DNA of 64,000 bases from Ktedonobacterales bacterium. Lineage in GTDB: Bacteria > Chloroflexota > Ktedonobacteria > Ktedonobacterales > JADMIN01. The notes under the pieces are model-generated. The model ran no database searches and was not told the DNA's origin. It saw only the letters and a program-made list of their open reading frames with translations. Shown here piece by piece: positions 1-8,607 of the stretch. The position numbers and the translations under genes were made by a program. The DNA lies in assembly GCA_025935195.1 (NCBI GenBank), contig JAICVS010000003.1:1-64000 (forward strand), given 5' to 3'. The first letter of the stretch is position 1, and every line of letters starts with the position of its first letter.

Positions 1-187
1 CTCATCGTCATTGCCATGATTGCCATTGCCGCCCCCTCCACACATTCCGGCGCTTTGCCGCCGTCTCATCATGATCACTATAGAACATAAGTTTCATTTG
101 CGTCAAGCAGTCGCTCACGCGCGGCTGGCGGTCGGGGCCAGATTCTTGTCTTCCATTTCCCAGGCGTGATCCAGCGTGTGATAGTTC
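1..187. other. Intergenic segment with a copy of a dispersed repeat
   Basis: I see no gene here. Roughly positions 60-110 resemble 37075-37125: both have TCAT followed by GATCA, then TATAGAAC or TATGGAAC, then TTCA and TTTGCGTCAAG or TTTGTCAAG. Both lie just after CATTGCCGCC stretches. This looks like the end of a dispersed non-coding repeat; the left boundary is outside the window. Confidence 0.4.
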
Positions 188-213
188 CCAATCTCTAGCG
201 AACTAGTGATTGG
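188..213 (-). repeat. Hairpin at the right end of a decayed IS200/IS605-type element
   Basis: An almost perfect inverted repeat sits immediately after the tnpB remnant stop codon. Arms CCAATC/GATTGG (188-193, 208-213) and CTAG/CTAG (195-198, 203-206) are separated by one mismatch; read on the minus strand the loop is TTCG. IS200/IS605 elements carry subterminal hairpins at the right end that are recognised by the Y1 transposase, and the 3' end of the guide RNA of TnpB proteins maps to the same place. Assignment to that role is inferred from position. Confidence 0.5.
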
Positions 214-214
214 T

Positions 215-445
215 TTATGCGGCGAGCCGCACCGGGTGAACTACGCACCCTCTACTCCCTTGCGCGAAGGCGTCAGGAGCTACTTTGCGGATGATGTTGT
301 AGGTGCCGTTGACATCGGCGTTGATGTGGCGCCCATCCGCCGCCCGGTACAGCCCACGCTTCACCCGCTTGCCGCTGAAAGTGGGAGCGGGCCGCGTGGC
401 ATCATAGGCGGGTAACGCGCAAAGCGGACATGTTGCGTCCGCATT
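215..445 (-). pseudogene. tnpB: C-terminal remnant of an IS605-family TnpB (RNA-guided nuclease, decayed)
   Basis: Reading the minus strand in the frame that ends at the TAA at 215-217 gives about 75 residues of a TnpB C-terminus: a CPLC zinc-finger half, then FSGKRVKRGLYRAADG, then HINADVNGTYNI (the last RuvC motif, with the catalytic Asp), and GCVVHPVRL before the stop. Canonical IS605 TnpB proteins are about 400 residues, so only the end survives. Upstream of about 445 the frame loses family resemblance and runs into degenerate repeats next to glgP. No Y1 transposase is visible. The intact-looking RuvC III block suggests recent truncation. The left boundary is approximate. Confidence 0.7.
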
Positions 446-494
446 CCCGCGAGCCTGGCGACGAACCGGACGAGAGCGAGCGCCTGGCTTCGTC

Positions 495-537
495 CGTTCC
501 TCCCTCTGCGTCCTCCGCGTCCTCCGCGGTTCAATTC
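495..537. repeat. Degenerate CGCGGAGGA/CGCAGAGG-type repeat
   Basis: On the minus strand the stretch reads as iterations of GCGGAGGAC and GCAGAGGGAGG directly after the glgP stop. A longer relative lies at 43370-43480 (ACAGAGGACACGGAGG units). This type of low-complexity intergenic repeat is common in large GC-rich genomes. I see no coding potential in it. Confidence 0.45.
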
Positions 538-538
538 G

Positions 539-3088
539 TCACGCCCAGCGGGCGAGGCCCATGTCGTAGGCGTGGGCCAGGCCGGCATGGTGTGGCACGA
601 CGCGCACGCCGAAGATCCAACTGCCGCTGGTGTCGGGGCGCACGCGCGCCTGATAGGTATACGTGCCGCTCTCCGGCTTGCCAGCGCGCTCCAGGGGGAT
701 CACGCGCTGATCGGCGGATATGCCGTCGTCGTCGCGCGCCGCCACCAGCTCCACGCGCACGTCTTCCGGCGTCAGCTTGCCCAGCCACACTTTCGCCGTG
801 GCCTGGACGAGCTGGCCGATGGCGATCTGCCCCTCGCGCGGCACGTCCACCTCTAGCGCCACCTCGCCCCAGCCCTCCAATATGGAGCGTTTCCAGCGCA
901 CCAGCTCGCGCGCGGGCGCGTAGTTCTCCGCGTCCATGCGCGCGCCCAGGCGCAGAGCGGGGACGTAGAGCTGGTTCACGTAGTCTTTCAGCATGCGGCG
1001 CATGCTGAACTGTGGCGCGACGGTGCGGATCGCCTCTTTCATGACGGCTACCCAGCGATGGGGGATGCCGCCGGCGTCGCGGTCGAAGTAGAGCGGCACG
1101 ATCCGCTGCTCCAGCGCGTCGTAGAGGGCGGCGGCGTCGGCATCGTCGCGTGTCTGCTCGTCCTGATACTCACGCTCGGTGCCGATGGCCCAGCCGTTGG
1201 CGCCGTTCCACGCCTCGGCCCACCAGCCATCGAGGATGCTCAGATTCGGCAGGCCGTTCAGGCTCGCCTTCTGCCCGCTGGTGCCGCTGGCCTCGTGCGG
1301 GCGGATGGGGTTGTTGAGCCAGACGTCGCCGCCGCTGACCAGATGCCGCGCCATGTCCATGTCGTAGTCTTCGAGGAAGACGATCGTGCCGGCGAACTCC
1401 GGCTGGCGCGAGAACTCGTAGACACGGCGGATGAACTCCTGGCCGGGCTGGTCCGCCGGGTGCGCCTTGCCGGCGAAGACGAGCTGGACCGGGCGGTCGG
1501 GGTTGTTGAGAATGCGCAGCAGTCGCGCCGGATCGCGGAAGATCAGCGTCGCGCGCTTGTAGGTGGCGAAACGGCGCGCGAAACCAAGTGTCAGGGCGTC
1601 TGGGTCCAACACGTCCGCCGCCGCGCGCACGGCGGCCGGCCCTTCGCGCAGGCGCGTGCGCTGGCGGGCGAGCCGCTCGCGGGCGTAGGCGATCAGGTCT
1701 GTTTTGAGGGCGCGATGCGCCTGCCACAACTCGCCGTCGGGAATCTCGCCGATCCGCGCCCACAATTCCGGCTCGTCCAGGTGGGCGTACCAATCTGGGC
1801 CGAGAGAGCGTTGATAGAGCGCATCCAGCCGCGGCGCCAGCCAGGTGGCGGTGTGGACGCCGTTGGTGATCGAGCCAATCGGCACCTCGCTCACCTCGAT
1901 GTCGGGCCAGAGGAAGTGCCACATGCGCCGCGAGACATCGCCGTGCAGCGCGCTCACGCCGTTGTGCTGGGCCGAGAGCCGCAGCGCCAGCACGGTCATG
2001 CTGAAGCCGGTACCCCACTCCACTTGCTGCGCCGCCAGCGCGTGAAAACGCTCGCGGTCCAGGCCGAGCTGGGGCCAGTAGTCGCTGAAGAAGCGATCAA
2101 TCAGGTCGAAGCCGAAGACATCGTTGCCGGCCGCCACCGGCGTATGCGTGGTGAAGATGGCGTTGGCGGCGGCGATCTCGCGCGCCACGTCGAACGGCAC
2201 GCCCAGCCCGCCGATCAGCTCGCGGCAGCGCTCCAGCCCCAGGAAGGCGGAGTGGCCCTCGTTCATGTGCCAGACCAGCGCGTCCACGTTCAGCGCACGC
2301 AGCGCGCGTACACCGCCGATGCCGAGCATGATCTCTTGCGCGATACGCATCTGCTGGTCACCACCGTAGAGCCGCGCCGAGAGGGTGCGGTCCGCCTGGG
2401 CGTTCGGCTCGACGTCGGTGTCCATCAGGTAGAGCGGCACACGCCCGACCTGGACGCGCCAGACCTTGGCGAAGACGGTGCGCCCCGGCAGCTCGACCGA
2501 GATCATCACCTCCTCGCCGCGCGGATTCTTGGCGGGCGTGGCCGGCACCTGCGAGAAGTGCAGCTTCTCGTAGAACGCCTCTTGCTGGCCCTCACGGGTG
2601 ATGCGCTGGCGGAAGTAGCCCTGCGGGTAGAGGAAGCCGACCGCGACGAACGGCAGGCCAAGATCGCTGGCCTCCTTGCAGTGGTCGCCGGAGAGGATGC
2701 CCAGGCCGCCGGAGTAGATCGGCAGCGACTCGTGCAGGCCGAACTCGGCGGAGAAGTAGGCGATGGTGCGGTTGGCGTCCTGTGGATAGGTGCGGCTGAA
2801 CCAGGTGCTTTCGGGGCGCATGTAGGCGTCGAACGCGGCCAGCACGCGGTCGTAGTCGGCCAGGAAGGCGGCGTCGCCGGCCAGCGCCTCCAGCCGCTCC
2901 GGAACGGCTTCGATCAACATGCGCACGGCGTTGTGCTCGGTCTGTTGCCAGAGGCGCGGGTCAATGGCGGCGTAGAGCGCCTGCGCCTCGGGATGCCAGG
3001 TCCACCACAGGTTGTATGCCAGCTCGTGCAGCCGCTCGATCCGCGCGGGGATGGTCGGGAACACGGCCACACGTCCCAGAATCTTCAC
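539..3088 (-). CDS. glgP: Alpha-glucan (glycogen) phosphorylase, DUF3417-type
   Basis: Phosphorolysis of alpha-1,4-glucans to glucose-1-phosphate in the cytoplasm (glycogen breakdown). The 849-residue protein has the N-terminal DUF3417 region (RIERLHELAYNLWWTW near residue 20), the phosphorylase body (AYFSAEFGLHESLPIYSGG) and the PLP-binding block EASGTSGQKASLNG with the Schiff-base lysine at about residue 607. Length fits the TIGR02094 family rather than the shorter classical GlgP family. I start at the GTG at 3086-3088: AAGGAG lies about nine bases upstream, whereas the earlier ATG at 3139 has no ribosome-binding site and adds a basic, unrelated leader. A near-consensus promoter precedes it. 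The gene stands alone, divergent from the glycosyltransferase at 3320. No other glycogen gene is in the window. Confidence 0.93.
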   Translation of the reverse strand: MKILGRVAVFPTIPARIERLHELAYNLWWTWHPEAQALYAAIDPRLWQQTEHNAVRMLIEAVPERLEALAGDAAFLADYDRVLAAFDAYMRPESTWFSRTYPQDANRTIAYFSAEFGLHESLPIYSGGLGILSGDHCKEASDLGLPFVAVGFLYPQGYFRQRITREGQQEAFYEKLHFSQVPATPAKNPRGEEVMISVELPGRTVFAKVWRVQVGRVPLYLMDTDVEPNAQADRTLSARLYGGDQQMRIAQEIMLGIGGVRALRALNVDALVWHMNEGHSAFLGLERCRELIGGLGVPFDVAREIAAANAIFTTHTPVAAGNDVFGFDLIDRFFSDYWPQLGLDRERFHALAAQQVEWGTGFSMTVLALRLSAQHNGVSALHGDVSRRMWHFLWPDIEVSEVPIGSITNGVHTATWLAPRLDALYQRSLGPDWYAHLDEPELWARIGEIPDGELWQAHRALKTDLIAYARERLARQRTRLREGPAAVRAAADVLDPDALTLGFARRFATYKRATLIFRDPARLLRILNNPDRPVQLVFAGKAHPADQPGQEFIRRVYEFSRQPEFAGTIVFLEDYDMDMARHLVSGGDVWLNNPIRPHEASGTSGQKASLNGLPNLSILDGWWAEAWNGANGWAIGTEREYQDEQTRDDADAAALYDALEQRIVPLYFDRDAGGIPHRWVAVMKEAIRTVAPQFSMRRMLKDYVNQLYVPALRLGARMDAENYAPARELVRWKRSILEGWGEVALEVDVPREGQIAIGQLVQATAKVWLGKLTPEDVRVELVAARDDDGISADQRVIPLERAGKPESGTYTYQARVRPDTSGSWIFGVRVVPHHAGLAHAYDMGLARWA

Positions 3089-3147
3089 TCGTCGGTTACT
3101 CCTTCGTCCGTGGGAGCGTCCATCCTCCCATCGTTGCACATCCCAGC

Positions 3148-3176
3148 ATTATACGCAGCCGCGCATCCCCTGCCAA
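3148..3176 (-). promoter_or_regulatory. Sigma-70-type promoter of glgP
   Basis: On the minus strand TTGGCA (3176-3171) is followed by a 17-base spacer and TATAAT (3153-3148), a near-perfect housekeeping promoter. Transcription would start near 3141, giving a leader of about 50 bases before the GTG start. Confidence 0.7.
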
Positions 3177-3319
3177 AGGCAGCCCAAAAGTAGCGAGATG
3201 TATGCCATGCGCGCCCGATCCGGTACGATAGCTCCGCCCCACCATGTTTCTTTCGCGGTTCGCTCGCGGCTCGCACCGAAGGAGCCGGGGGTGAGCAATC
3301 CCCATCCCAGGAGTCATCC

Positions 3320-4771
3320 ATGCCGGCGGAACTCGATCTCAGTGGGCCGCTCACACGACGCTCCACGCGGCTTCCGCAGGAACTACACTGGGCAGCGACA
3401 TGGCACCAGCGCGGTGAACACCTGCGCGCATGGTGTACGCGCGCCGAGGGGCGGCGCATGCTCCTGCTGCTGGCGCTGGCGCTGCTCGTCCGCCTCCCGC
3501 TGATGGCCTTCCACGGCTTCTTCTACGATCTCCAGGGCTATGCCGTCTGGGGCGAGGTGCTGGATCACCACTTCTTCGACTTCTACACGGCGTGCTGCCC
3601 CGCCACGCTGCCGCCGCACGCGCCGCCGACGTACCCGCCGCTCACGGTGTATCTGTACGGCCTGCTCTATGCCGTCTACGCGCTGCTCGGCCGAACGATC
3701 ACCCCGGCGCCGCCGCTCGATCTGCACCAGTCCGTGCCGCTCACCGTAATCCTGAAGCTGCCGATGCTCGTGGCGGACCTCGCCACCATCGCGCTCATCT
3801 ACGCCGTGGCGCGGCGCGTCCGCTCCGAGCGGCTGGCGCTCGCCGCGGCGGCCTCGTACGCTTTCGCGCCCGCCGTGCTCTTCGATGGCGCGCTCTGGGG
3901 TCAGACCGACGGGCTGACGCTGCTGTTCATCCTGCTTGCGCTGCTGGCGGCGCTGCGCCATCGCGGCGCGTGGGCAGGCGTGTTCTTCGCGCTGGCGGTG
4001 CTGCTGAAGCCGCAGCCGCTGGCCTTCGCGCCGCTGCCGCTCGTCTACCTGTACCGCTGGGCGGGGCCGCGGCAGGCCGTACGCTGGCTCGCGGCCGCCT
4101 CCGCCACCGTGGTTGTCGTCTACTTGCCATATCTATTGCATCCTGTGGCGCAGATCGGGCAATTTTTGTCTGTCCTGCACGACGGCTTCCGGCAGGAGCC
4201 GTACGCCAGTATTGATGGCTTCAACCTGTGGTGGTTCCTCGGCGCCGCCAACCACGACTACGCGACACCCTACCTGGGTGCGCTCTCACCGAACACGCTC
4301 GGCCTCATCCTCTTCGCGCTGGTCCTGCTCGTCACGCTGGCCGGCATCTGGCGCAACCCATCGCCTGGCACGCTCTTCCTGGGCGCGGCGCTCGTCGCGC
4401 TCGCCTTCTTCGATGTGACAACCTTGCAGCGCGAGCGCTACCTGTACCCCGCCGTCGCTCTGTTCCTGCTGGCCGCGGTGTACAACGGCACGCTGCTGCT
4501 CTTCTCCATCGGCGCCGGGGTCACGGCCTTCCTCAACATGGCGATGCACCTGATCATGCGCGCCGATCCCGCCTTCGGCGGCTTCCATGCTGATCCAGGC
4601 ATTGACCTGAACGCCTGGGCCAGCTTTCTCGTCCATCATGGGGAATATAGCATCGCCGTCGCCGCGGTGAATGTCGGGCTGTTGCTGGTGGCCGTGCTGA
4701 TCTTCCCGCGCACGCTGCCGGCGCGGCGGGCATCACACGGGAGATGCGAGGCGGATGCAACCGTGATGTGA
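3320..4771 (+). CDS. GT-C superfamily polytopic membrane glycosyltransferase
   Basis: A 483-residue integral membrane protein with about ten hydrophobic helices after a 45-residue hydrophilic N-terminus. The first loop contains FYDLQGYAVWGE, the acidic motif near the first extracytoplasmic loop typical of lipid-phosphate-sugar-dependent GT-C glycosyltransferases, and later LWGQTDGLTLLF and a basic DVTTLQRERYLYPA segment seen in GT39/GT87-like proteins. Such enzymes use polyprenyl-phosphate sugars to modify glycans or proteins outside the membrane. The sugar and acceptor cannot be told from the sequence. The ATG at 3320 is chosen because it follows AGGAGTCATCC. It is divergent from glgP and monocistronic. 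Confidence 0.75.
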   Translation: MPAELDLSGPLTRRSTRLPQELHWAATWHQRGEHLRAWCTRAEGRRMLLLLALALLVRLPLMAFHGFFYDLQGYAVWGEVLDHHFFDFYTACCPATLPPHAPPTYPPLTVYLYGLLYAVYALLGRTITPAPPLDLHQSVPLTVILKLPMLVADLATIALIYAVARRVRSERLALAAAASYAFAPAVLFDGALWGQTDGLTLLFILLALLAALRHRGAWAGVFFALAVLLKPQPLAFAPLPLVYLYRWAGPRQAVRWLAAASATVVVVYLPYLLHPVAQIGQFLSVLHDGFRQEPYASIDGFNLWWFLGAANHDYATPYLGALSPNTLGLILFALVLLVTLAGIWRNPSPGTLFLGAALVALAFFDVTTLQRERYLYPAVALFLLAAVYNGTLLLFSIGAGVTAFLNMAMHLIMRADPAFGGFHADPGIDLNAWASFLVHHGEYSIAVAAVNVGLLLVAVLIFPRTLPARRASHGRCEADATVM

Positions 4772-4913
4772 GACATGCGTACCCTCTGTTGAGACTGGCG
4801 CGCGGATCGCACGGAACGCGGACAGGCACTCGCTCGTTGTAACACGTTGAGAGGCTCATTGCGCCCTCAGTCTCGCCTGTATATCCCACCCGCCCCAATG
4901 GAGGTAGCCCACC

Positions 4914-5297
4914 ATGTACAACGCGAACGCCAATGCCGCGCGCGGCTCCCGTTCCTTCTCACATCCCAATCAATGGGCGCTGATGCTGCACATTGGCAAG
5001 ACGTTCGCGCTCGTGCGCGCGGTGCTGGCCGATCCGCGCGTCCACTGGCTGCCCAAGGGCGTCTTCCTGGGCACGATCGGCACACTGCTGCTGGCGCTGC
5101 TGGGCGGCGACACGGTGGCCGGGGCGGTCGAGGCGTTCATCCCGGTCGTCGGCCCGCTCATCGGCTGGCCGGCGGACGCCGGCCTCGACTGGGTCGCTTT
5201 CGCCGTTGCCGCGTTCAACCTGCTACGTCTCTTCCCCGCCGATGTCGTGGGCGAGCATTACGACCGCCTCTTCCGCGCCGGCCGCCGCGCCGCGTAG
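4914..5297 (+). CDS. Small membrane protein, possibly YkvA/DUF1232-like
   Basis: 127 residues. After a 25-residue polar start, the sequence DPRVHWLPKGVFLGTIGTL and a second hydrophobic stretch (VEAFIPVVGPLIGWPADAGLDWVAF) form two probable membrane helices around a proline-rich turn. The arrangement recalls DUF1232 (YkvA) proteins, but the family motif is not strictly present, so I give this only as a resemblance. The start at 4914 follows GGAGGTAGCCCACC. It ends 98 bases before a strong hairpin. Function unknown. Confidence 0.6.
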   Translation: MYNANANAARGSRSFSHPNQWALMLHIGKTFALVRAVLADPRVHWLPKGVFLGTIGTLLLALLGGDTVAGAVEAFIPVVGPLIGWPADAGLDWVAFAVAAFNLLRLFPADVVGEHYDRLFRAGRRAA

Positions 5298-5300
5298 CTG

Positions 5301-5331
5301 GCCGGCGATTGACATCGCGCCTGGGGGCCGT
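5301..5331. repeat. Dispersed palindromic repeat, GGCGATTGA-type
   Basis: GGCGATTGACATCGCGCCTGG immediately follows the stop of the preceding gene. It matches copies at 15814 and 37217, which read GCGATTGAAATCGC and GGCGGTTGAAACCGCC and share the tail GCGCCTGGAGGGCGTGCCGCC. In this copy the central TGAA has become TGAC. Confidence 0.6.
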
Positions 5332-5394
5332 TGGCCGCCACGTCCACCTGTGTGGACCAGGGATCGGCACCGCTGATGGCCGCAATCCCAACTA

Positions 5395-5441
5395 CAGCAG
5401 AAGGCCCTCCGCCCCGCACAGGGAAAGAGGGCCTTCTGCTG
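5395..5441. terminator. Strong hairpin terminator between convergent genes
   Basis: Arms CAGCAGAAGGCCCTC (5395-5409) and GAGGGCCTTCTGCTG (5427-5441) are perfectly complementary over 15 bases around a 17-base loop. The hairpin lies between the genes ending at 5297 (+) and 5475 (-), so it can serve both. Neither side has a long T-run. Confidence 0.75.
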
Positions 5442-5474
5442 CTTGGCTCATTTGCGTTCGCGGTTCACACGCGG

Positions 5475-6197
5475 CTATGGATGGCCGAAGCCGCCGCGGC
5501 GCCCATCGTCGAGCAGCGGATAATGGCCGGCGTTCACCGCCTGCTGTACGGCGCTGAGCGCCATGTCGGACTGCTGCTGCGTGATCTGGCCGGCGCTCAC
5601 CGCCTTCGCCAGATCCGCTTTCACCGCGGCGACGTACGCCGATTGTACCGCGCTGACATCCACCTTCTGGTCGGAGGCGATCTGCGCGACGGTCTTGCCG
5701 CCCGTGAGCGCCGTCTGGAGATCGGCCAGCGGCATGTGGAGCGCGCCCGCCACCGCGTTCAGGATGTCTTGCCGCGCGCCTGTGAGCGCCGCGCCGAACG
5801 CGCCAGCGCCGGCCCCGGCGCCGCCGCGTGGCCCATGCCCGGCAATGAATTTGCCGATGGCCTGGCAAGGATTGCTGGCGTTCTGGTTCAGCGCGTTTTC
5901 GAGCCGCGTCTTCTGCGCGGCGGTGATCTTGCCGTCGGCGACCAGCTGGTCAATCACCTTCTGCACGGCGACCTTGTTCGCCGCCTCTAGCTGGGCGTTC
6001 GTCTTGCCAAGCTGCTGCGCCAGCGTGTCTTCGTAGAGCTGGCAGTAGTCGCTCTTGGTCGCCTGCGCCTGGTGGGCCTGGCGCGGCGTGTTGTTGGCCG
6101 CGAACACGGGCAGCCCGCCACTCGACAGCATGCCGGCCAGCAGTCCGACGACGAAAATGCCGCCGGCGCCCGCCGCGATCCATATGCGCTTGCGCAT
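5475..6197 (-). CDS. Secreted or membrane-anchored helical protein, function unknown
   Basis: 240 residues beginning with MRKRIW and one hydrophobic segment (IAAGAGGIFVVGLLAGML), a signal peptide or N-terminal anchor. The mature part has two helical modules: one with YCQLYEDTLAQQLGK and KVIDQLVADGKITAAQKTRLE, and one with TGARQDILNAVAGALHMPLADLQTALTGGKT...QITQQQSDMALSAVQQ, separated by a glycine/alanine linker. The repeated pattern K/Q-I-T-x-x-Q resembles helical repeats in SHOCT-like or DUF2680-type exported proteins. I start at 6197 rather than further upstream because GGGAGAGGAAACG precedes that ATG and a signal-like segment follows at once. It ends at the hairpin at 5395-5441. Confidence 0.65.
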   Translation of the reverse strand: MRKRIWIAAGAGGIFVVGLLAGMLSSGGLPVFAANNTPRQAHQAQATKSDYCQLYEDTLAQQLGKTNAQLEAANKVAVQKVIDQLVADGKITAAQKTRLENALNQNASNPCQAIGKFIAGHGPRGGAGAGAGAFGAALTGARQDILNAVAGALHMPLADLQTALTGGKTVAQIASDQKVDVSAVQSAYVAAVKADLAKAVSAGQITQQQSDMALSAVQQAVNAGHYPLLDDGRRGGFGHP

Positions 6198-6571
6198 CGT
6201 TTCCTCTCCCTCTCGTTTCGCCATCTTCACGGATCGGCCGTCACGGATCAGCAGCCGTGGTGATCCCCGGCCTGTGATGCCTTCGATACGGATCGTACGT
6301 ATGGGCGCCGCGCCCGGTCGCCACTGTTTGTGAAGTTTCGGCAAAGTGTGTGCCGGCGCGCGTTTGGCGCTTGCGTTCATCCAGCATTGTATAGCGCGGC
6401 GAGATGAGAGCGCGATTGGAGGAGTATTGGAAGCGGTGGCATGTACTCTGACGTGCCGCGTGTATGCGACGCGCGCATCCGAGCGCGTCAGCTTTTCGGC
6501 AGGAAGCCATGACGCTGGAGGCGCGCTTCCGTCCCGCACCCTCTCTCATGGCTGTCGCGGGGCAAAAAGAA
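6198..6571. other. Gene-free upstream region
   Basis: No convincing coding sequence. On the minus strand TATACAAT near 6387-6394 could be the -10 of the gene starting at 6197, but no matching -35 is clear. The rest shows nothing I can name. Confidence 0.3.
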
Positions 6572-6632
6572 GGGGAAGGGCGGGATGCCAGCTCGCCCTT
6601 CCCCTCGCCGCCCGCGCATATGCGCGGGCGGC
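6572..6632 (-). terminator. Terminator hairpin plus adjacent 26-base perfect palindrome
   Basis: GGGGAAGGGCG (6572-6582) pairs with CGCCCTTCCCC (6594-6604); on the minus strand it is followed by TTCTTTTT, a rho-independent pattern. Directly beside it lies a perfect palindrome, GCCGCCCGCGCA plus its complement, at 6607-6632. This may be a back-up terminator below the anti-sigma gene. Confidence 0.6.
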
Positions 6633-6746
6633 ACTGAGAGCCATTCGAGAGCCCGCGACCGCCATGGGGACAACGGCCGCGCAGCCAGGGACCGCAGGGA
6701 GTGCATCCTCGTTTGGGTGGAGGAGTCCGCGACTCGGATAGCTCAT

Positions 6747-6793
6747 AGAAAGAAACGCACCGCCGCGCCTTTCGTTAGGGGCGGTGGTGCGTC
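6747..6793 (-). terminator. Terminator of the sigma/anti-sigma unit
   Basis: An imperfect hairpin (ACGCACCGCC near 6755-6764 against GGCGGTGGTGCGT at 6780-6792) is followed on the minus strand by TTTCTTTCT. It lies 27 bases after the anti-sigma stop codon. Confidence 0.6.
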
Positions 6794-6819
6794 TTCCAGC
6801 AAACTGATGGTGAGAGGCT

Positions 6820-8607
6820 CTATCCGGCGACCGTCCATACCAGCGGCCGGTTGTCAGCGGCCGCCGTGTCGGCCAGCTTTAGCTGCGCGCCGTCCGCCGG
6901 GGCGATGGCGAGGCCGGTTCCGCTGCTGATGGCGAGGCTCTTGCCATCGGGCGCCCATAGCAGCGCGGCATCGCCGTGCTGCTGCGCCAGTGTCGCGATG
7001 GCGCCCGGCCCACTGGCACTGAGCGTCATGACGGCGACGCCGCCGCTCGTCCGCGCCGCGAGGTGGCCGCCATCCGGCGCCCACGCCACGGCGCCGGAGA
7101 CACCCGCCAGCACGGGTGTGATCGCGCCGCCCGGCGCCCACAGGAGGAGATCGCCGTTCACTGTCACGACGGCGACGGCCTGTCCCGCTGGCGCCCATGT
7201 CACGCTCGCCACCACCGCGTTGGCGCTGGCGCTCTGGGCGAAGCCCGCGCCCGTCGCGGAGACCGTCGCCAGCGCATCGCTCGTCTGGCTCGCCAGCGCC
7301 CACATCCCGCCGTTCGGCCGCGGCGAGAAGGCCGCGGCGCCGTAGCGCGAACCGGTTGGCGTCAGCCGCAATGGACCAGTGTCGCCCAGCGCTGAGACGG
7401 TGAAGATGCCGGTGATGGAGGCGCCTTGTGTCGTCGCCCAGGTGAGCGCGGGATGCAGCGGATCGGCAGTCCAGGCGAGCTGGGCGATGGTCGCGCTGTC
7501 TGCCGGCGTCGTCAACTGCCGCTGCTGCTTCGCCACCAGATCGTAGGCCCAGAGCGATTGCTGCCCCGGTTGCCCGGCGCCGCTCGCTGCCACATACGCG
7601 ATTCGCAGCGCGTCCGCGCTCCAGAGTGGCGTGCCGATCACGGTCTGCCCCGCGCTGGAGATGGCGCGCGGATTGGTGCCGTCACTGTTCACGAGCGTGA
7701 GCGCGCCGGCCTGTGTGACGTAGGCGAGCTGCGCGCCGTCCGGCGACCAGACGATGCGCATGGCGGAGGTCGCGGCGCAGCCAGCGGCGGCGGGGCCGCA
7801 CTGGCGTCCGAGCACGGCGATCACGTGGTCGCTCTGGCCGTCGGCGCGCACGATATGCAGGTCGCCGGTGCGCACATCCACATAGGCGATGCGGGTGCCG
7901 TCGGCCGAGACGGCCCACGACTGGCCCACATTCACCGCTGACGATGTCAGCCGCTGCGCCAGCTCTGGGCCGTATTCCGCCGCGCTCCAGAGCGCGCCCG
8001 CTCGCGCGTAGACGACACGCGGCCCCGCCGCCAGCGGGATGCCCTGGCTCGCTGGGCCGCCGAGGTTCTGTGTGGGTCCGCGTGTGCTTGTTGTCGCGGA
8101 ATAGAGAAGACCCTGCCTCAGTAGCAGGGCCGACCCGAAGAGGAGCACGAAAACCGCCGCCGCCTGCAGCGCGACGCGCGCCCATCCAGGTGGACCTCCG
8201 CTATGGCGGGTTGGGCGCGCGCGCGAAGAACCAGCGGCGGCTGGTGTGGCTGTTTCGCCGGTTTCGGCTGCTGGAGCCGCCGCGCCCATCTCGCCATGCT
8301 CGCCGTCGCTCTGATGTGGCAGCGGGCGCAGTGTGGTGCGCCGGCCGGCATGCCGCCCCGCGTCGCGCTCGAGCGAGCGCAGCAGGGCGGCGAACTCAGG
8401 CGAGTCGAAGATGCGGTCATGCAGCTTGGCGGGTGGCGCCACACGCGGCGCCGCCGCCAGCAGCAGATCGAAACGACGATAGTCGGCCGCGAGCTCGCTA
8501 CAGTGGGCGCAGGTTTCCACGTGCGTCCGCACCTCCTCGCGGAGCGGCGAGGCAAGCATATCGTCGAGATAGGCGCTGAGGAATTCCTCGGCCTTCTCGC
8601 AGGTCAT
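6820..8607 (-). CDS. Zinc-finger anti-sigma factor with periplasmic beta-propeller sensor
   Basis: 595 residues. The N-terminus has the zf-HC2 anti-sigma zinc motif (Cys3, then His29-x3-Cys33-x2-Cys36). A basic/proline linker leads to one membrane helix (WARVALQAAAVFVLLFGSALLL), and about 400 extracytoplasmic residues form TolB/PD40-type propeller repeats (VWSPDGAQLAYV, WAPDGGHLAAR, LWAPDGKSLAIS). Anti-sigma factors of this type hold an ECF sigma factor at the membrane until a signal is sensed. The start overlaps the sigma factor stop by four bases (ATGA), so the two are translationally coupled and very probably partners. The propeller is an unusual sensor domain, with an unknown ligand. Confidence 0.85.
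   Translation of the reverse strand: MTCEKAEEFLSAYLDDMLASPLREEVRTHVETCAHCSELAADYRRFDLLLAAAPRVAPPAKLHDRIFDSPEFAALLRSLERDAGRHAGRRTTLRPLPHQSDGEHGEMGAAAPAAETGETATPAAAGSSRARPTRHSGGPPGWARVALQAAAVFVLLFGSALLLRQGLLYSATTSTRGPTQNLGGPASQGIPLAAGPRVVYARAGALWSAAEYGPELAQRLTSSAVNVGQSWAVSADGTRIAYVDVRTGDLHIVRADGQSDHVIAVLGRQCGPAAAGCAATSAMRIVWSPDGAQLAYVTQAGALTLVNSDGTNPRAISSAGQTVIGTPLWSADALRIAYVAASGAGQPGQQSLWAYDLVAKQQRQLTTPADSATIAQLAWTADPLHPALTWATTQGASITGIFTVSALGDTGPLRLTPTGSRYGAAAFSPRPNGGMWALASQTSDALATVSATGAGFAQSASANAVVASVTWAPAGQAVAVVTVNGDLLLWAPGGAITPVLAGVSGAVAWAPDGGHLAARTSGGVAVMTLSASGPGAIATLAQQHGDAALLWAPDGKSLAISSGTGLAIAPADGAQLKLADTAAADNRPLVWTVAG

Noticed and set aside
1058-3193. A 711-residue frame on the plus strand opposite glgP
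   Set aside because: It is antisense to a clearly conserved enzyme, has unusual His/Arg/Glu-rich composition and no family motif; long antisense frames are expected at this GC.
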